64,000 bases of DNA from Blastocatellia bacterium (GCA_026985075.1 JALSQX010000033.1:124001-188000), one strand, 5' to 3'. Counted from the stretch's first letter, positions 44,503-54,650 are shown. Numbers and translations are program-made. Notes: generated by a model not told the origin, from the sequence alone.

Positions 44503-44597
44503 CGAGTGTATTCTAACACAGGTCCAACTGGCTGGCAAAATTTACCTTTGGGCGGATGTATGTTATGCTTGCATGCTCGTTGGGGAGTGAGCGATCG

Positions 44598-45242
44598 ATG
44601 AACAGAATGATCGAGGGCGCATTGATAGCTTCCCTGCTTTTGCCGCCGGCGAGTCTCTCTGCGCCCGCTCAATCGTCTTCTGACAGCCGGGCAGCCATCC
44701 AGGGCGTGGTCGAGAATCGAGATGGTGAGCCGATCGCTGATGTCCGCGTACGGGCCATCAGCCGCCGCACCGACAAGCTGGTGGCCGAAACCACTACCGA
44801 CCCTGAAGGTCGGTTCGTCCTTCGCCCTCTCCCGCCGGGACGGTACGCACTCGTTTTCTACTCGCCGTCATACGAACAGGCGGTCATCAAGTCCATCGAA
44901 GTGAAACGCGGTCAGCGGAAACGGCTCAAACGGCCCGTGCGACTGAATCCCATCAAGCTTTACGCCGTCATCGACGGCGCCGTCTTCGATCCCCAAGGAT
45001 ACCTCGTTCCCGGGGCGCGCGTGGTGTTAGAACGCATCGCTTTCCAAACCGAACCGGTACCCAAGTTCAAGCGAGAGACGTTGACCAATCGCAGCGGCGC
45101 CTTCGCTTTTCGCGTTCCCGCCATTCGCGCTCGCTATCGGCTGACGGCGATGGCGAAGAATTATGCCCCTCAGTCCATCACGGTGGACGTAGGGGGAGCC
45201 GAGCGTCGCCACGTCAGCATTCAATTTCGATCGAAACGATGA
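44598..45242 (+). CDS. Secreted protein with two carboxypeptidase-regulatory-like domains
   Basis: A 214-residue protein with a signal peptide (MNRMIEGALIASLLLPPAS, ending near residue 27). Two beta-sandwich carboxypeptidase-regulatory-like domains follow: the first with IQGVVENRDGEPIADVRVR and GRFVLRPLPPGRYALVF, the second with VIDGAVFDPQGYLVPGARVV and a GAFAFRVPA turn. Such domains are common at the N-termini of Acidobacteria TonB-dependent transporters, but here they are not followed by a barrel. The ATG 44598 follows GGGGAG. The stop overlaps the next start as ATGA, linking a secreted protein to a DNA-binding one. Confidence 0.82.
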   Translation: MNRMIEGALIASLLLPPASLSAPAQSSSDSRAAIQGVVENRDGEPIADVRVRAISRRTDKLVAETTTDPEGRFVLRPLPPGRYALVFYSPSYEQAVIKSIEVKRGQRKRLKRPVRLNPIKLYAVIDGAVFDPQGYLVPGARVVLERIAFQTEPVPKFKRETLTNRSGAFAFRVPAIRARYRLTAMAKNYAPQSITVDVGGAERRHVSIQFRSKR

Positions 45243-45517
45243 AAGAGGCCGATAAACGAACAGAATTCCTCACCGCACGACAGCTGGCAGAAATCTTACA
45301 GGTGAGCGAATCCACCGTTCATCGACTCCGTCGACGAGGGCGCATCCCCGCCATCATGCTGACGAGTCGCCTCATCCGCTTCAATCTCAATGACGTCAAG
45401 GCCGCGCTGGGATTGGGAACGAAAAGAACCTCATCTCATCACCAGCAGGATGAGCATCCCGATCAACTGTCATTCGACGACGTGTTCACGGGATTCTCCG
45501 ACGAATCGTCCTCGTGA
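45239..45517 (+). CDS. Small excisionase-type helix-turn-helix DNA-binding protein
   Basis: A 92-residue protein whose core (FLTARQLAEILQVSESTVHR then LRRRGRIPAIML) matches the excisionase/MerR-like HTH family. A hydrophilic tail follows (HHQQDEHPDQLSFDDVFTGF). No integrase is nearby, so it is more likely a regulator than a phage excisionase. The ATG overlaps the upstream gene's stop by four bases, giving coupled translation with the secreted carboxypeptidase-regulatory protein. The target is unknown. Confidence 0.82.
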   Translation: MKEADKRTEFLTARQLAEILQVSESTVHRLRRRGRIPAIMLTSRLIRFNLNDVKAALGLGTKRTSSHHQQDEHPDQLSFDDVFTGFSDESSS

Positions 45518-45661
45518 TGACGGGATGCCCGCGACGGGCGAGGCGACGATGACGGGGAGAGACGACCTGGTGGACCGCCGGCCGCCCATTCGTCGACCGA
45601 CTCGCAGCCGCGCCGCGCGCCCCTCCCGGCATGAGCTGGTCAACAATGATCGAGCGCACAG

Positions 45662-46669
45662 TCACGGCGACTTCCCAGCCTCTCTGAGGATCTTCTGGAT
45701 GAGCGTCGGATCATCGGGCAAGAGCTTCGATCGAGGGAGTCGCGGTAGTAGCGTCGCCCAGTGAGCGTCACGGGAGAAGACCTTCCGGAACAAGGGAAGC
45801 GACTCGTCCAACCGCCCGACGTTGACGAGCGTGACCGCATGCCAGAACGTCATTTCCACATTATCGGGAGCTAATTGCTCGGCCCGACGATACTCCTGGA
45901 GGGCGCGATCGATCTGGCCGGCGGCCATATATTCATCGCCCTGATTCATGTGATCGTAGGCGCGCTGGAGACGGACGAGTCGCTTCAATTCTTCCACCGG
46001 ATGCGGATGGTCTTCCACGCGCAGATCGATGAGACGATCCATCCACGGTCGTCCGGTCGATCGCCCGCGCACGACAATGATGGCCGCCGATTGTCGACCG
46101 CGAATATCGCCTCCCTCACGCTCGGCAGCTTCCAGAGCGGCGAGTAATCGATCGGCGAGATCACCGGTCGCCGTCTCATACGCTTTGGCCATCGCCTCCC
46201 AGACGGTGCTCTTCAGCATCAAATTGGCTTGCGTAGAGAACTGATCGCCGATATGGTGGCCGGCCTCGGCAATGCAATGCTCCCCCGTATGAACGGCCAC
46301 GCGACCTTGAGCATCGATCATCGCCACTTGACGGACATCGGCCTGAGGATCGACCGCGATCAGCGCCTTGAGCGCTTGGGGAGCACTCTTGCCCGCGCGC
46401 ATCAGCGCCAGGCCGAGTGGTCCATAAGAGACCTCCACGAACGACTGCGTCGCTACGGCACCGACGCCGGCCTCGGCCCAGGGCACCACTGAACCGACAG
46501 AAAACCAGTGCGACTGTACGGCGACGCCCAGTTGTCCCGTCGCCGGATCTCTGGCCACAATGGAATAGGTATGAACCGGTGAGCCCGCCGCTGGCGCTGG
46601 CCAAGGCTCGGCGATGGAGAGCCCACTTAAAGTGACGACCACAAACAGTATCCATATCGCTCGCATCAT
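45662..46669 (-). CDS. Secreted DUF1028 protein with C-terminal TPR
   Basis: A 335-residue protein with a signal peptide (about 1-27), then a DUF1028 domain (about 33-235: TYSIVARDPATGQLGVAVQS, SVVPWAEAGVGAVATQS, YGPLGLALMRAGKSAP). DUF1028 is predicted to have an Ntn-hydrolase-like fold, with unproven activity. The last 100 residues form one or two TPR units (AYDHMNQGDEYMAAGQIDRA, EMTFWHAVTLVNVGRLDESL) that follow the domain in many members. No operon partner is visible. Confidence 0.87.
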   Translation of the reverse strand: MMRAIWILFVVVTLSGLSIAEPWPAPAAGSPVHTYSIVARDPATGQLGVAVQSHWFSVGSVVPWAEAGVGAVATQSFVEVSYGPLGLALMRAGKSAPQALKALIAVDPQADVRQVAMIDAQGRVAVHTGEHCIAEAGHHIGDQFSTQANLMLKSTVWEAMAKAYETATGDLADRLLAALEAAEREGGDIRGRQSAAIIVVRGRSTGRPWMDRLIDLRVEDHPHPVEELKRLVRLQRAYDHMNQGDEYMAAGQIDRALQEYRRAEQLAPDNVEMTFWHAVTLVNVGRLDESLPLFRKVFSRDAHWATLLPRLPRSKLLPDDPTLIQKILREAGKSP

Positions 46670-47026
46670 AAGCCTATCCTCCGCCGATGATCATACCCAG
46701 AGGTCCTCATTTCGTCGAGGGTCGAGACAGACGTCGAGGATGAATGGTTGGCGGAGTTGAAGAGTTATCGAGGTTTGTTTCGGTCACCCCGGTGTGTTAC
46801 ACTGTGGCGGCTATAAAAGCGAGAGGAGGTCGCTCGAGACACAATTGGTACGGATTTGTCGGTGCAATGATTTCGTTCAGTTCATGAGCCAACCGAGCCC
46901 GGTCGCGAGACAAAGGCCTGGCATCGGTCTCCGAACCCATGGGACGGCCAGTGTCGGGTCGGATACCAACCCTGGGCGTGGCGGGGAGACTACAGATCCC
47001 CGATGAGCCCATCAAGGAGGAGCGTC
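46670..47026. other. Intergenic region with a long leader for the secreted repeat protein
   Basis: About 360 bases between divergent genes. The plus strand is GC-rich and could fold, with GGTCTCC-type segments near 46928, but I cannot match it to a known riboswitch. A strong ribosome site AAGGAGG (47014-47020) lies before the gene. No gene is convincing here. Confidence 0.4.
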
Positions 47027-48475
47027 ATGTCAGATCGTACACATAGGATTCGCCGTCATCTGCGCATGGTCCTGGCATCCACCAGAGGACGTCTGTGTGC
47101 TGCAAGCCTACTGGCCATTGGACTGTTTGCCGGTACCCTCCCGCTCGGCGAGCATCTGACCCCTGCCGCCGCGGCGGGGAGCCAACCGGCTGCCGATGCT
47201 GCGATCCGGCAGGTATCCATCGACAGCGCCGGCATCATCGCCTACATCAAGGAAGATGGCATCTACACCTTCGGTCGAAGTGGTGGACTCCGTCGCGTCA
47301 TCGCCGCAGGTGATGAGGCTCCACGCGCCGGCGGGCGGTTCACCGAGTTCCTCGATTTGAGCAGTGCGTCCATTTCGGGGCCGCTCGGCTTGCAAAAAGA
47401 TCTCCGCATCGTGTTCAAAGCGAGGATTGAAGGAGGGACCGTCGATGAGGGGCTTTTCCTCTTCTCCGAGAATCTCGGCCTCGCCGCCGTGGCTCTCCCC
47501 GGGGACACGGCTCCTGACACTGGTGGTGGTGTCTTTGCCGCGTTTCCCGATCGACCACTCATTGGGTCCCAAGGAACGATCATGTTCAAAGCGACGGTGA
47601 TGGGTGGTCGAGCGACGGAAGGACTGTTCTTCGTTCCTCGCCAGTTCTTCACCGGAGAGGCGATCATCGGATCGGTGGCCATTCAAGGTGAACCGGCTCC
47701 GGGGACGGGTGGAGGCGCTTATGCGGGGTTTGGCGCCTATGATATGGAAGAGAGCACGGTGCTCATGGGCGCTCCACCACTGGTGGTGGCATCGGCTTTC
47801 GCTTTTGTGGCCGATGTCGACGGAGGGCGAACCCCCCAGGGGATATTCGCTCGCTCATTGTTTCTCGTCCCGGAGATCCCGGTGCGCATAGAGATACAGC
47901 GCCCGCCGACCGAGATGGCGTTGGTGGGGAACCCGCCCCCGAGCCGAGCGCTCGCTGAAAGCACCTACGCGCGCTTTGAGGATGTCGTCCTCACGCAGCA
48001 CGAACTCGTTTTCCGGGCGCTGCTCTCGGGCGGAGAGGTCTCTGAAGGCATCTTCCAGTTGGCCTTCCTGGGACCGATCACGCTTCCTTCACCGCGCGTC
48101 CTTCAAGGCGATCTCGCTCCCATTGTTGGCGCCGACGTTCGATTTCTGCGCTTTGGCCGCATGGTCGGCAACAACACCGAAGAACTCGTCTTCGAAGCGA
48201 CCCTGGAAGGCGATGGTCCGAGCCAGGGGCTCTTTTCGGCCACGTTGGGTCCTCTGAATCTCGTCTCCGAAACACTCTCGGTCGGTGATCGAGCCCACGG
48301 GACGGATGGCGGCGTATTCCATCTGCTGGGACCATTGGCGATCAATGATGATGGACTCGTTGCCTTCCAGGCGAAAATCGATGGCGGGAACGTCTGCGAA
48401 GGACTCTATCGAGAGTTGGCCAAGCGAGCGCGGCTCATCGATGGGGTTCCCTGCACGTCTGCCGCTTCGCGCTGA
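47027..48475 (+). CDS. Secreted repeat protein (NxxGxxAF-type), function unknown
   Basis: A 482-residue exported protein. The N-terminus has a basic stretch and a hydrophobic helix (LCAASLLAIGLFAGTLPL) ending at AAAAG. The mature part repeats about five times a module of the form xxGD-x-APGTGGG-x-FxxF followed by a LxxxxxIxFxAxxxGGxxxEGLF unit (for example RIVFKARIEGGTVDEGLFLF, ELVFRALLSGGEVSEGIF, GLVAFQAKIDGGNVCEGLY). This is the choice-of-anchor NxxGxxAF tandem repeat style found in large secreted proteins of several phyla. ATG 47027 follows AAGGAGG. No enzymatic motif was seen. Confidence 0.75.
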   Translation: MSDRTHRIRRHLRMVLASTRGRLCAASLLAIGLFAGTLPLGEHLTPAAAAGSQPAADAAIRQVSIDSAGIIAYIKEDGIYTFGRSGGLRRVIAAGDEAPRAGGRFTEFLDLSSASISGPLGLQKDLRIVFKARIEGGTVDEGLFLFSENLGLAAVALPGDTAPDTGGGVFAAFPDRPLIGSQGTIMFKATVMGGRATEGLFFVPRQFFTGEAIIGSVAIQGEPAPGTGGGAYAGFGAYDMEESTVLMGAPPLVVASAFAFVADVDGGRTPQGIFARSLFLVPEIPVRIEIQRPPTEMALVGNPPPSRALAESTYARFEDVVLTQHELVFRALLSGGEVSEGIFQLAFLGPITLPSPRVLQGDLAPIVGADVRFLRFGRMVGNNTEELVFEATLEGDGPSQGLFSATLGPLNLVSETLSVGDRAHGTDGGVFHLLGPLAINDDGLVAFQAKIDGGNVCEGLYRELAKRARLIDGVPCTSAASR

Positions 48476-48608
48476 TGCGGTGAGGATGAATTCGCGTGAC
48501 GGAGTCAATCCTCAAAGGCCCTGCTGATCGTTCCGACCCTCGGGTGCTCTATGGTGTCGTGAGGGCCTGATTGACATCCGGTCTTGGGAACCGTTATCCT
48601 TTCACGAG

Positions 48609-50135
48609 ATGGGAGAAACACTCCTGGCGCCGCCCGCCCCAGAACGACAGGTCCTGACGGTCACCGAACTCACCCGGCAGATTAAGGATCTGCTGGAGGG
48701 AGAATTCCCCATCCTTTGGGTGCGCGGGGAAATCTCCAACTTCAAGCGCCACACGTCGGGACACTGGTACTTCACGCTCAAGGACGAGGGAGCGCAACTC
48801 CGGTGTGCCTGCTTCCGCTATCAGAATCGGACGATTCGATTCAGCCCCGAAGACGGCCTGGAAGTGTTCGCCCGCGGGCGCCTGAGCGTCTATGAGAGAC
48901 GTGGTGAGTACCAACTCATCGTCGAGTTGATGGAACCGGTGGGTGTGGGCTCGCTGCAACTGGCATTCGAGCAGTTGAAAAAGCGTCTTCAAGCTGAAGG
49001 GCTGTTCGATCCAGCGCATAAGAAACCGCTCCCTTTGTTTCCTCGGAAAGTGGGCGTGGTCACATCGCCCACGGGAGCGGCCATTCGAGACATCCTCCGA
49101 GTCCTCAAGCGGCGCAATAGCGGCGTGAGCGTGCTCATTTATCCGGTCAGAGTGCAGGGAGAAGGAGCGGCCCAAGAGATCGCCAAAGCCATTCGGGTGA
49201 TGAACGAGCGGGAAGACCTCGACGTTCTCATTGTCGGGCGCGGCGGCGGGTCCATCGAAGATTTGTGGGCGTTCAATGAGGAGAGCGTCGCTCGGGCTAT
49301 CTTCAATTCTGACATTCCGATCATTTCGGCGGTGGGTCATGAAATCGACTTCACCATCGCCGACTTCGTCGCCGATCTGCGCGCGCCGACGCCCTCGGCG
49401 GCTGCGGAACAGGTGGCGGCGCGACGCGATGAACTCCAGGAACGGGTGGCCAGTCTCGGCCAACGATTGATCAAGGCGATGCATTTGAAGCTCACCACGC
49501 TCCGTCACCGACTGGCCGAACTCCAAGCTCGCCGTGGCTTCGATCGATCGAGAGGGCTGCTCCGGGAACATGCCCAGCGCCTGGATGACCTCCACCATCG
49601 GCTTCAAACGGCCATGCGGGCCCAACTCCAGCGGTGGCGGGACCGCTACGTCCACCTGGCCCATCGCATGGCCGGCCTCCGACTGCGCGAATATCTGGCT
49701 GCCGAACGTGGCCGACTGAATGTGTATGAGAATCGGCTCGCTCATGGACTCCGACGACAACTGGAAGTGGCGCGGCAACGCCTCGCCGTCGCTGCCGAGA
49801 CCTTGATGAGTCTGGGATTGCGAGAGACTATCGCTCAGCGGCGGGGTCAGGTGGCCATCTCGGCCACGCGCTTGCACAACGCCATGTCCCAGCAGATGGC
49901 CGCCGCGAGGCAACGCCTGCGCATCGCGGCGGGAAAATTGGACGCGCTCAGTCCCCTGGCCGTTCTCTCTCGCGGCTACGCTATCGTCTGGGGTCCCCAG
50001 GGAACCATTCTGCGTCGGGCCTCGGAGGTCTCGCCGGGCGACCGGGTTCGCATCCGATTGCATCGCGGTCAGCTCAGATGCACGACCGAGGAGGTGATCA
50101 CCGATGACCGAGTCAGCGAAAGAAGAAACCTTTGA
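48609..50135 (+). CDS. xseA: Exodeoxyribonuclease VII large subunit
   Basis: The 508-residue catalytic subunit of the ssDNA exonuclease. It has the N-terminal OB-fold ([40 protein letters not shown]), the catalytic middle ([56 protein letters not shown]), a long Arg/Ala-rich coiled coil (about 270-420) and the C-terminal LSRGYAIVW. xseB overlaps its end. Together the two subunits cut single-stranded DNA into short oligonucleotides. Confidence 0.96.
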   Translation: MGETLLAPPAPERQVLTVTELTRQIKDLLEGEFPILWVRGEISNFKRHTSGHWYFTLKDEGAQLRCACFRYQNRTIRFSPEDGLEVFARGRLSVYERRGEYQLIVELMEPVGVGSLQLAFEQLKKRLQAEGLFDPAHKKPLPLFPRKVGVVTSPTGAAIRDILRVLKRRNSGVSVLIYPVRVQGEGAAQEIAKAIRVMNEREDLDVLIVGRGGGSIEDLWAFNEESVARAIFNSDIPIISAVGHEIDFTIADFVADLRAPTPSAAAEQVAARRDELQERVASLGQRLIKAMHLKLTTLRHRLAELQARRGFDRSRGLLREHAQRLDDLHHRLQTAMRAQLQRWRDRYVHLAHRMAGLRLREYLAAERGRLNVYENRLAHGLRRQLEVARQRLAVAAETLMSLGLRETIAQRRGQVAISATRLHNAMSQQMAAARQRLRIAAGKLDALSPLAVLSRGYAIVWGPQGTILRRASEVSPGDRVRIRLHRGQLRCTTEEVITDDRVSERRNL

Positions 50136-50379
50136 GGCATCTCTCAAGGAACTCGAGGAGATCGTCGAACAATTGGAGAGCGGCGATCTCCCTTTGGAGA
50201 AATCGCTGGAACTCTTCGAGCGCGGCATTGCGCTGACGCGCGCCTGCCAGCGACGATTAGACGAAGCCGAGCGGAGGGTCGAGATGCTCGTTCAGCAAGG
50301 TGAGGAGCATGCGACGGTCCCGTTCGAAGAGTCAGAATCCGCATCCCGGGATTCCTCACCCGATGATGTTCCCTTCTGA
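50104..50379 (+). CDS. xseB: Exodeoxyribonuclease VII small subunit
   Basis: A 91-residue helical protein that binds the XseA coiled coil. It contains [20 protein letters not shown] and [19 protein letters not shown], the family signature, followed by an acidic disordered tail. It overlaps xseA by 32 bases in another frame, and GAGGTGATC precedes its ATG, so it is produced from the same transcript. ispA starts three bases after its stop, the usual xseA-xseB-ispA order. Confidence 0.95.
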   Translation: MTESAKEETFEASLKELEEIVEQLESGDLPLEKSLELFERGIALTRACQRRLDEAERRVEMLVQQGEEHATVPFEESESASRDSSPDDVPF

Positions 50380-50382
50380 GAG

Positions 50383-51285
50383 ATGCCACCGGCGATGACA
50401 CTGGAAGCTTACTTTGAGGCGAAACGCCAACAGATCGATGCGTGGCTCGATCGGCTCCTGCCACCGGAGACGGCGCCACCGCGGGAAATTCATCGGGCGA
50501 TGCGATACAGCGTCTTTGCTGGCGGGAAGCGACTGCGCCCCATTCTCACTCTGGCGACGGGCGAATCTTTTGGGGCACCCGAAGAATGGCTTCTCCCGAT
50601 AGGATGCGCTCTGGAGATGATTCACACCTACTCGCTCATTCACGACGACCTGCCGGCCATCGACAATGATGACGTGCGCCGGGGGAAGCCCACCTGTCAC
50701 AAGGTGTTCGGCGAAGCGCTGGCCATTCTCGCCGGTGATGCGCTCTTCACTCGGGCCTTTCAGACGCTGGCCGACGTCCCCGTGAGTCGTGAATTCATCG
50801 AACGAAAAGTTCAGTTGATTTCGGAAGTTGCGCGCGCCGCGGGCACGGTGGGAGGGATGGTGGGAGGACAGGTGATGGATATTCTGGCCGAAGGCCGGCC
50901 GGTGGACGCTGCTCGACTGGATGACATTCATCGAGCCAAGACGGGAGCGCTCATTCGCGCTTCGGTGAGAGCCGGCGCTCTGCTCACCGATGCCACGGAC
51001 GGGGAACTCCACGCCTTGACCCAATATGCCGATCATATCGGATTGGCATTTCAGATCGTCGACGATGTGCTCGATCTGACGGCGTCAACCGATCAACTGG
51101 GGAAAACGGCGGGGAAAGATCTGCAGGCCGGCAAAGCGACGTATCCCCGTCTCCATGGACTGGAGGCGTCGCGCGCCCGCGCTCGACAGTTAGTGGAAGC
51201 GGCCATCACCACGGTGAGACAACTGCCTCGAGATACCAACCGATTACAAGACATCGCTCGATTCATTCTCCACAGAGCATCCTGA
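50383..51285 (+). CDS. ispA: Polyprenyl (probably farnesyl/geranylgeranyl) diphosphate synthase
   Basis: Condenses isopentenyl diphosphate with allylic primers. The 300-residue all-helical enzyme has GGKRLRP (48-54), the first aspartate-rich motif HDDLPAIDNDDVRR with D88, D89 and D94, and the second motif QIVDDVLD (D227, D228, D231), plus KTGALIRASV. The residues before the first motif (MIHTYSLIH) include a tyrosine at the chain-length pocket, consistent with a short product such as farnesyl diphosphate; the exact length is uncertain. It fits beside xseB and links to the ispD-ispF genes. Confidence 0.93.
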   Translation: MPPAMTLEAYFEAKRQQIDAWLDRLLPPETAPPREIHRAMRYSVFAGGKRLRPILTLATGESFGAPEEWLLPIGCALEMIHTYSLIHDDLPAIDNDDVRRGKPTCHKVFGEALAILAGDALFTRAFQTLADVPVSREFIERKVQLISEVARAAGTVGGMVGGQVMDILAEGRPVDAARLDDIHRAKTGALIRASVRAGALLTDATDGELHALTQYADHIGLAFQIVDDVLDLTASTDQLGKTAGKDLQAGKATYPRLHGLEASRARARQLVEAAITTVRQLPRDTNRLQDIARFILHRAS

Positions 51286-51291
51286 ATCCCA

Positions 51292-53778
51292 TCATATGGA
51301 GAGTACCGACTGGTTCCGGGGAGCATGAGCGTGATCGGCTCCCTCCATTTCAGCCTTCAACCGCATCCATCGCGCGCGCAGGTCGTTCATCAATTCCACG
51401 AAATCGGGCTCCGACCGGAGACTCTCCAGGTCGGGATTGCGCTCGTACCAGGGATAGTTCTCATTCCCGATGTGGATCGCTCGTCGGATCCAGGTGATCG
51501 CCTGCCGGGTCTCCCCTAACAGCGCATAGAGCGCTCCCAATCCCAACGCACAGTCCCCATCGGCCTCAGCGACGTTGAGGAAACGATCGTCGATGAAGGC
51601 GCGGGCTCGCTCCGGCTCTCCCTTCCGGACCAGACACATGGCCAGGAAGAGGCGCGTATACTGGATATCGGGATTGAAAGCCAGCGTATCTTCCAACAGA
51701 CGAATCGCTTCGTCAACGTCGCCTTTGTGATAGAGAGCCTTGGCCAGGAATGACCGCAGACCGGCGTGCTCGGGCTCGATGGCCAGCCCCTTTTTGAATT
51801 CGGCAATCGCTCGATCGTATTCGCCGCGGTAGGTGAAGATCCGACCTCGCCCGGAATACCCTTCAGGAGCGGCGACGGGAAAGAGCTTGATGCGGATGTT
51901 GTATTCCCGCAGCGCGTACTCATAGAGCCCATCCCAACGATAGAGATTCGCGGCGACGGCATGCACGGTGGCATCATTCGGCGCTCGATGAAGGAGATCT
52001 TTGATCTCCTCCCGGGCCCGCTGCTTCTCCCCCTTGAACAGGTAAATGTAGAGGCGAAAGATGCGCGGATCGACGAGCGTCTCGTCCAATCGCAATGCTC
52101 GATCGAACACTTCCTCGGCCAACTCGTAATAGGACACGCCCCCGATGCCACGAATGACATAGTTGGTGTAACATCGCCCCAGTCCAGCATAGGCGTAGGC
52201 GAACTGAGGATCCAATTTGATCGCCTCTTGGAACATCTCCACGGCGGCGTCCAAATCTTCTTTCCGGTAACTCTGATACGTCGATTTGATGAGGAGGTGT
52301 TTACCCCGGAGAGCGTATTCGTACGCTTCGGCGCTGTCGGTGAGTGGCCGCGTCAACCGCTCCTGCTCGCTCTCGCTGATCTTGATCTTCAACCCCTCGA
52401 CGATATGCCGCACGATGTCGTCCTGCAGGCTGATGATGTCTTTGTGATCGACATCGATTTTGTCACTCCACAGGATCTCGTTGGTGGTGATATCGATAAG
52501 CTGAGCCGTGGCCCGGAACCGAGCCCCTACTCTCAAGTAACTCCCCACCAGCACGGCCTCCACAGCCAACTCCCGCCCAGCTCGTTGGGGATCTACCTCT
52601 CGATTGTGATACTTGGCCACATAACTGGATGGCGTCACGATGAGCGACTGGAGCTTGGCCAATTCGGTGATGATCCCATCGGCCAACGACAAGCCATAGA
52701 AATCCGCCTCGGGATCTCCCCCCAGATTCCTGAATGGGAGAATGGCCAGCGTCTTACGTTCCTTCATCGTCCATGAGCTGATGGACCGCTCCGACGGTTG
52801 ACTGCTCACGCCATTTTCCCACGATGGGCGACGACGAAGCCGCCCAATGATCTTTTTCAGGAGCAAGCCTCCGCTGAACCAGGAACGATCAACGTGGCGA
52901 GGGGGTTCCAACGCGGCGGACACCTCGCCAGGAATGGTCCCTGTTTCGTAGAAGTGCTGGCGGGCTACCTGCTTGAGATCCGCAAGCATATCCCTCATCG
53001 ACTTGTACCGCTGGTCAGGATCTTTAGCCAGGGCGCGATCAACGATGCGCTGAAGTTGCGGAGAAACCTGCGGATTGTAAAGATTCATCGGCGGGGGTTC
53101 GGACGAAATCACCGCCTGAAGGATCTCAATCCTCGATCGCCCTTTAAACGGGCGTTCGCCCGTGATCATTTCATAGAGGATGATGCCCAGAGAGAAGATA
53201 TCCGTCCGATAGTCCAGGCGCTCGCCCCGCGCCTGTTCCGGAGACATGTAGGATGGAGTCCCCAGCAATGCGCCTTCTATGGTGAGATCATCCGACGGTG
53301 CGGCCTCCTCATCGAATTGCTTGGCCAATCCGAAATCGAGTATCTTACACTGCCCCTCCGGCGTGATGATAATGTTCGATGTCTTCATGTCACGGTGGAT
53401 GATGCCTCGCTCATGAGCCACGGCCAGGGCATCAGCGAGTTGGATGGCAATGGTGAGAGCACTGTGTAAGTCGAGAGGTCCTTTGGCCAAGATCTCCTTC
53501 AACGTCTTCCCCTCTACATACTGCATAACGATGAAACAGCTTCCCTCGGCCTCGTTGATCTCATAGATGGTGCAAATATTCGGATGATCCAGCGCCGAAG
53601 CCAGGCGCGCTTCGCGGAGAAAGCGCTGTCGCCCAGAAACATTATGGATCAAATCCTCGGCTAACGTTTTGATGACCACAGTGCGGTGGAGCTTGGTATC
53701 TTCGGCCTTGTAAACAGTGCCTCCGCCTCCCTCACCCAACTTTTCTAATATTCGATAATGCAAAATCTGTTTCTTCAT
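51292..53778 (-). CDS. Ser/Thr protein kinase with TolB-like region and TPR array
   Basis: An 828-residue signalling protein. The Hanks-type kinase occupies about 8-275: glycine loop GEGGGGTVYKAED, ATP-anchoring K37, E56, catalytic D130 in HRDMKTSN, DFG 148-150, and the SPEQARGE activation end. About 30 basic residues with no obvious hydrophobic helix separate it from a TolB/FlgO-like domain (about 350-480: LAILPFRNLGGDPEADFYG), as in adenylate-cyclase-like TPR receptors. The remainder is TPR (for example QEAIKLDPQFAYAYAGLGR). Acidobacteria have many such kinases. It is convergent with ispA with six bases between them. Confidence 0.9.
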   Translation of the reverse strand: MKKQILHYRILEKLGEGGGGTVYKAEDTKLHRTVVIKTLAEDLIHNVSGRQRFLREARLASALDHPNICTIYEINEAEGSCFIVMQYVEGKTLKEILAKGPLDLHSALTIAIQLADALAVAHERGIIHRDMKTSNIIITPEGQCKILDFGLAKQFDEEAAPSDDLTIEGALLGTPSYMSPEQARGERLDYRTDIFSLGIILYEMITGERPFKGRSRIEILQAVISSEPPPMNLYNPQVSPQLQRIVDRALAKDPDQRYKSMRDMLADLKQVARQHFYETGTIPGEVSAALEPPRHVDRSWFSGGLLLKKIIGRLRRRPSWENGVSSQPSERSISSWTMKERKTLAILPFRNLGGDPEADFYGLSLADGIITELAKLQSLIVTPSSYVAKYHNREVDPQRAGRELAVEAVLVGSYLRVGARFRATAQLIDITTNEILWSDKIDVDHKDIISLQDDIVRHIVEGLKIKISESEQERLTRPLTDSAEAYEYALRGKHLLIKSTYQSYRKEDLDAAVEMFQEAIKLDPQFAYAYAGLGRCYTNYVIRGIGGVSYYELAEEVFDRALRLDETLVDPRIFRLYIYLFKGEKQRAREEIKDLLHRAPNDATVHAVAANLYRWDGLYEYALREYNIRIKLFPVAAPEGYSGRGRIFTYRGEYDRAIAEFKKGLAIEPEHAGLRSFLAKALYHKGDVDEAIRLLEDTLAFNPDIQYTRLFLAMCLVRKGEPERARAFIDDRFLNVAEADGDCALGLGALYALLGETRQAITWIRRAIHIGNENYPWYERNPDLESLRSEPDFVELMNDLRARWMRLKAEMEGADHAHAPRNQSVLSI

Positions 53779-54650
53779 AATCCATTACCGCTCGCCGTCC
53801 CGGATTATAAGAGAGAGGAGGAGGGGACTGCAAGCACAGAGACCGTCTTGGACGCACCAACTGAACGTCGGTCCTCGAGGGAACACCATCGAAACGCCCA
53901 GGACATACGCTTCGGTGACCAAGCCCCTCATCGTGTGACCTTGAAAGAGCCATAAATCCACGGGATGAGGAGTATCCCTTCAACTCGTCGAGGATGTATC
54001 AACTGCCCTCAATTCGACGAGAGAGTATGGAGGTTCCCTCTCGGACCGAACGCGGTCAGAATGTTCATATCCACTACCGGCCCACCTCGTCGGAGAATGC
54101 GGATCAACAAAGCGTGTTCATCCCGCACACGCTCTTCCACGTCAGCTTGTTGCATCGGCGCCACGGTCGAGGAACACCTCTAGAGAGCGAAATCAACGTA
54201 TGAGGTGAGCGAGTTGAACACCGGGTAAATCGCATCTTCCAGGAAACAGCCAATCGTGAGCAACGCTTCGGCTTCCCGGGCTTCACTCTCACCACCGTGT
54301 GAATCCCGTCAGCGAGCGCTATGAAGTCGGTGAACCAAGCGCCCCTTATCTCCGCAACGCACCGGTCTCCTGGGACGGCATGGGCAATAACGGAGTACAC
54401 GAGTCCCCGTCGAGTGGAGAATAGTCTCACTCGCTCCTGGACGTCGGATCTTCCCGGCAACCATGGACGGTGCGCTCCTGCGGGGGGACGCTTCGGATTC
54501 TTTCGTCATAGAAGTTGATCAGAGATCATCCGAGACGGAAAGGATCTCATTGAGCGTTCTGTTCATGGCGTCGTTGAGCGGAGGCTCTCACGCCCTCTCA
54601 ACAGATCGAGGGCGCGCCCCTGGGGAGCGCGCCCTCAGCCATCCGAGTGG
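53779..54650. other. 870-bp gap without an intact gene; possible decayed frame
   Basis: This stretch upstream of the kinase holds only short frames. On the minus strand, two adjacent frames near 54180-54420 carry protein-like segments (DVQERVRLFSTRRGLVYSV and EALLTIGCFLEDAIYPVF) that would need a frameshift and read-through to join. No family is recognised, so this may be a degraded gene or chance. Confidence 0.3.
54608..54636. terminator. Strong GC hairpin downstream of tRNA-Glu
   Basis: GAGGGCGCGC (54608-54617) pairs perfectly with GCGCGCCCTC (54627-54636) around a nine-base loop. It lies 15 bases past the 3' end of the minus-strand tRNA, but there is no T-run, so it may be a processing or Rho-assisted stop. 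Confidence 0.5.

Noticed and set aside
46900-47000. Possible cyclic-di-GMP (GEMM) riboswitch
   Set aside because: Some bases resemble the motif, but the conserved core elements are missing.
48594-50228. 544-residue open frame antisense to xseA
   Set aside because: xseA on the other strand has complete family motifs, and the antisense protein has no recognisable domain.
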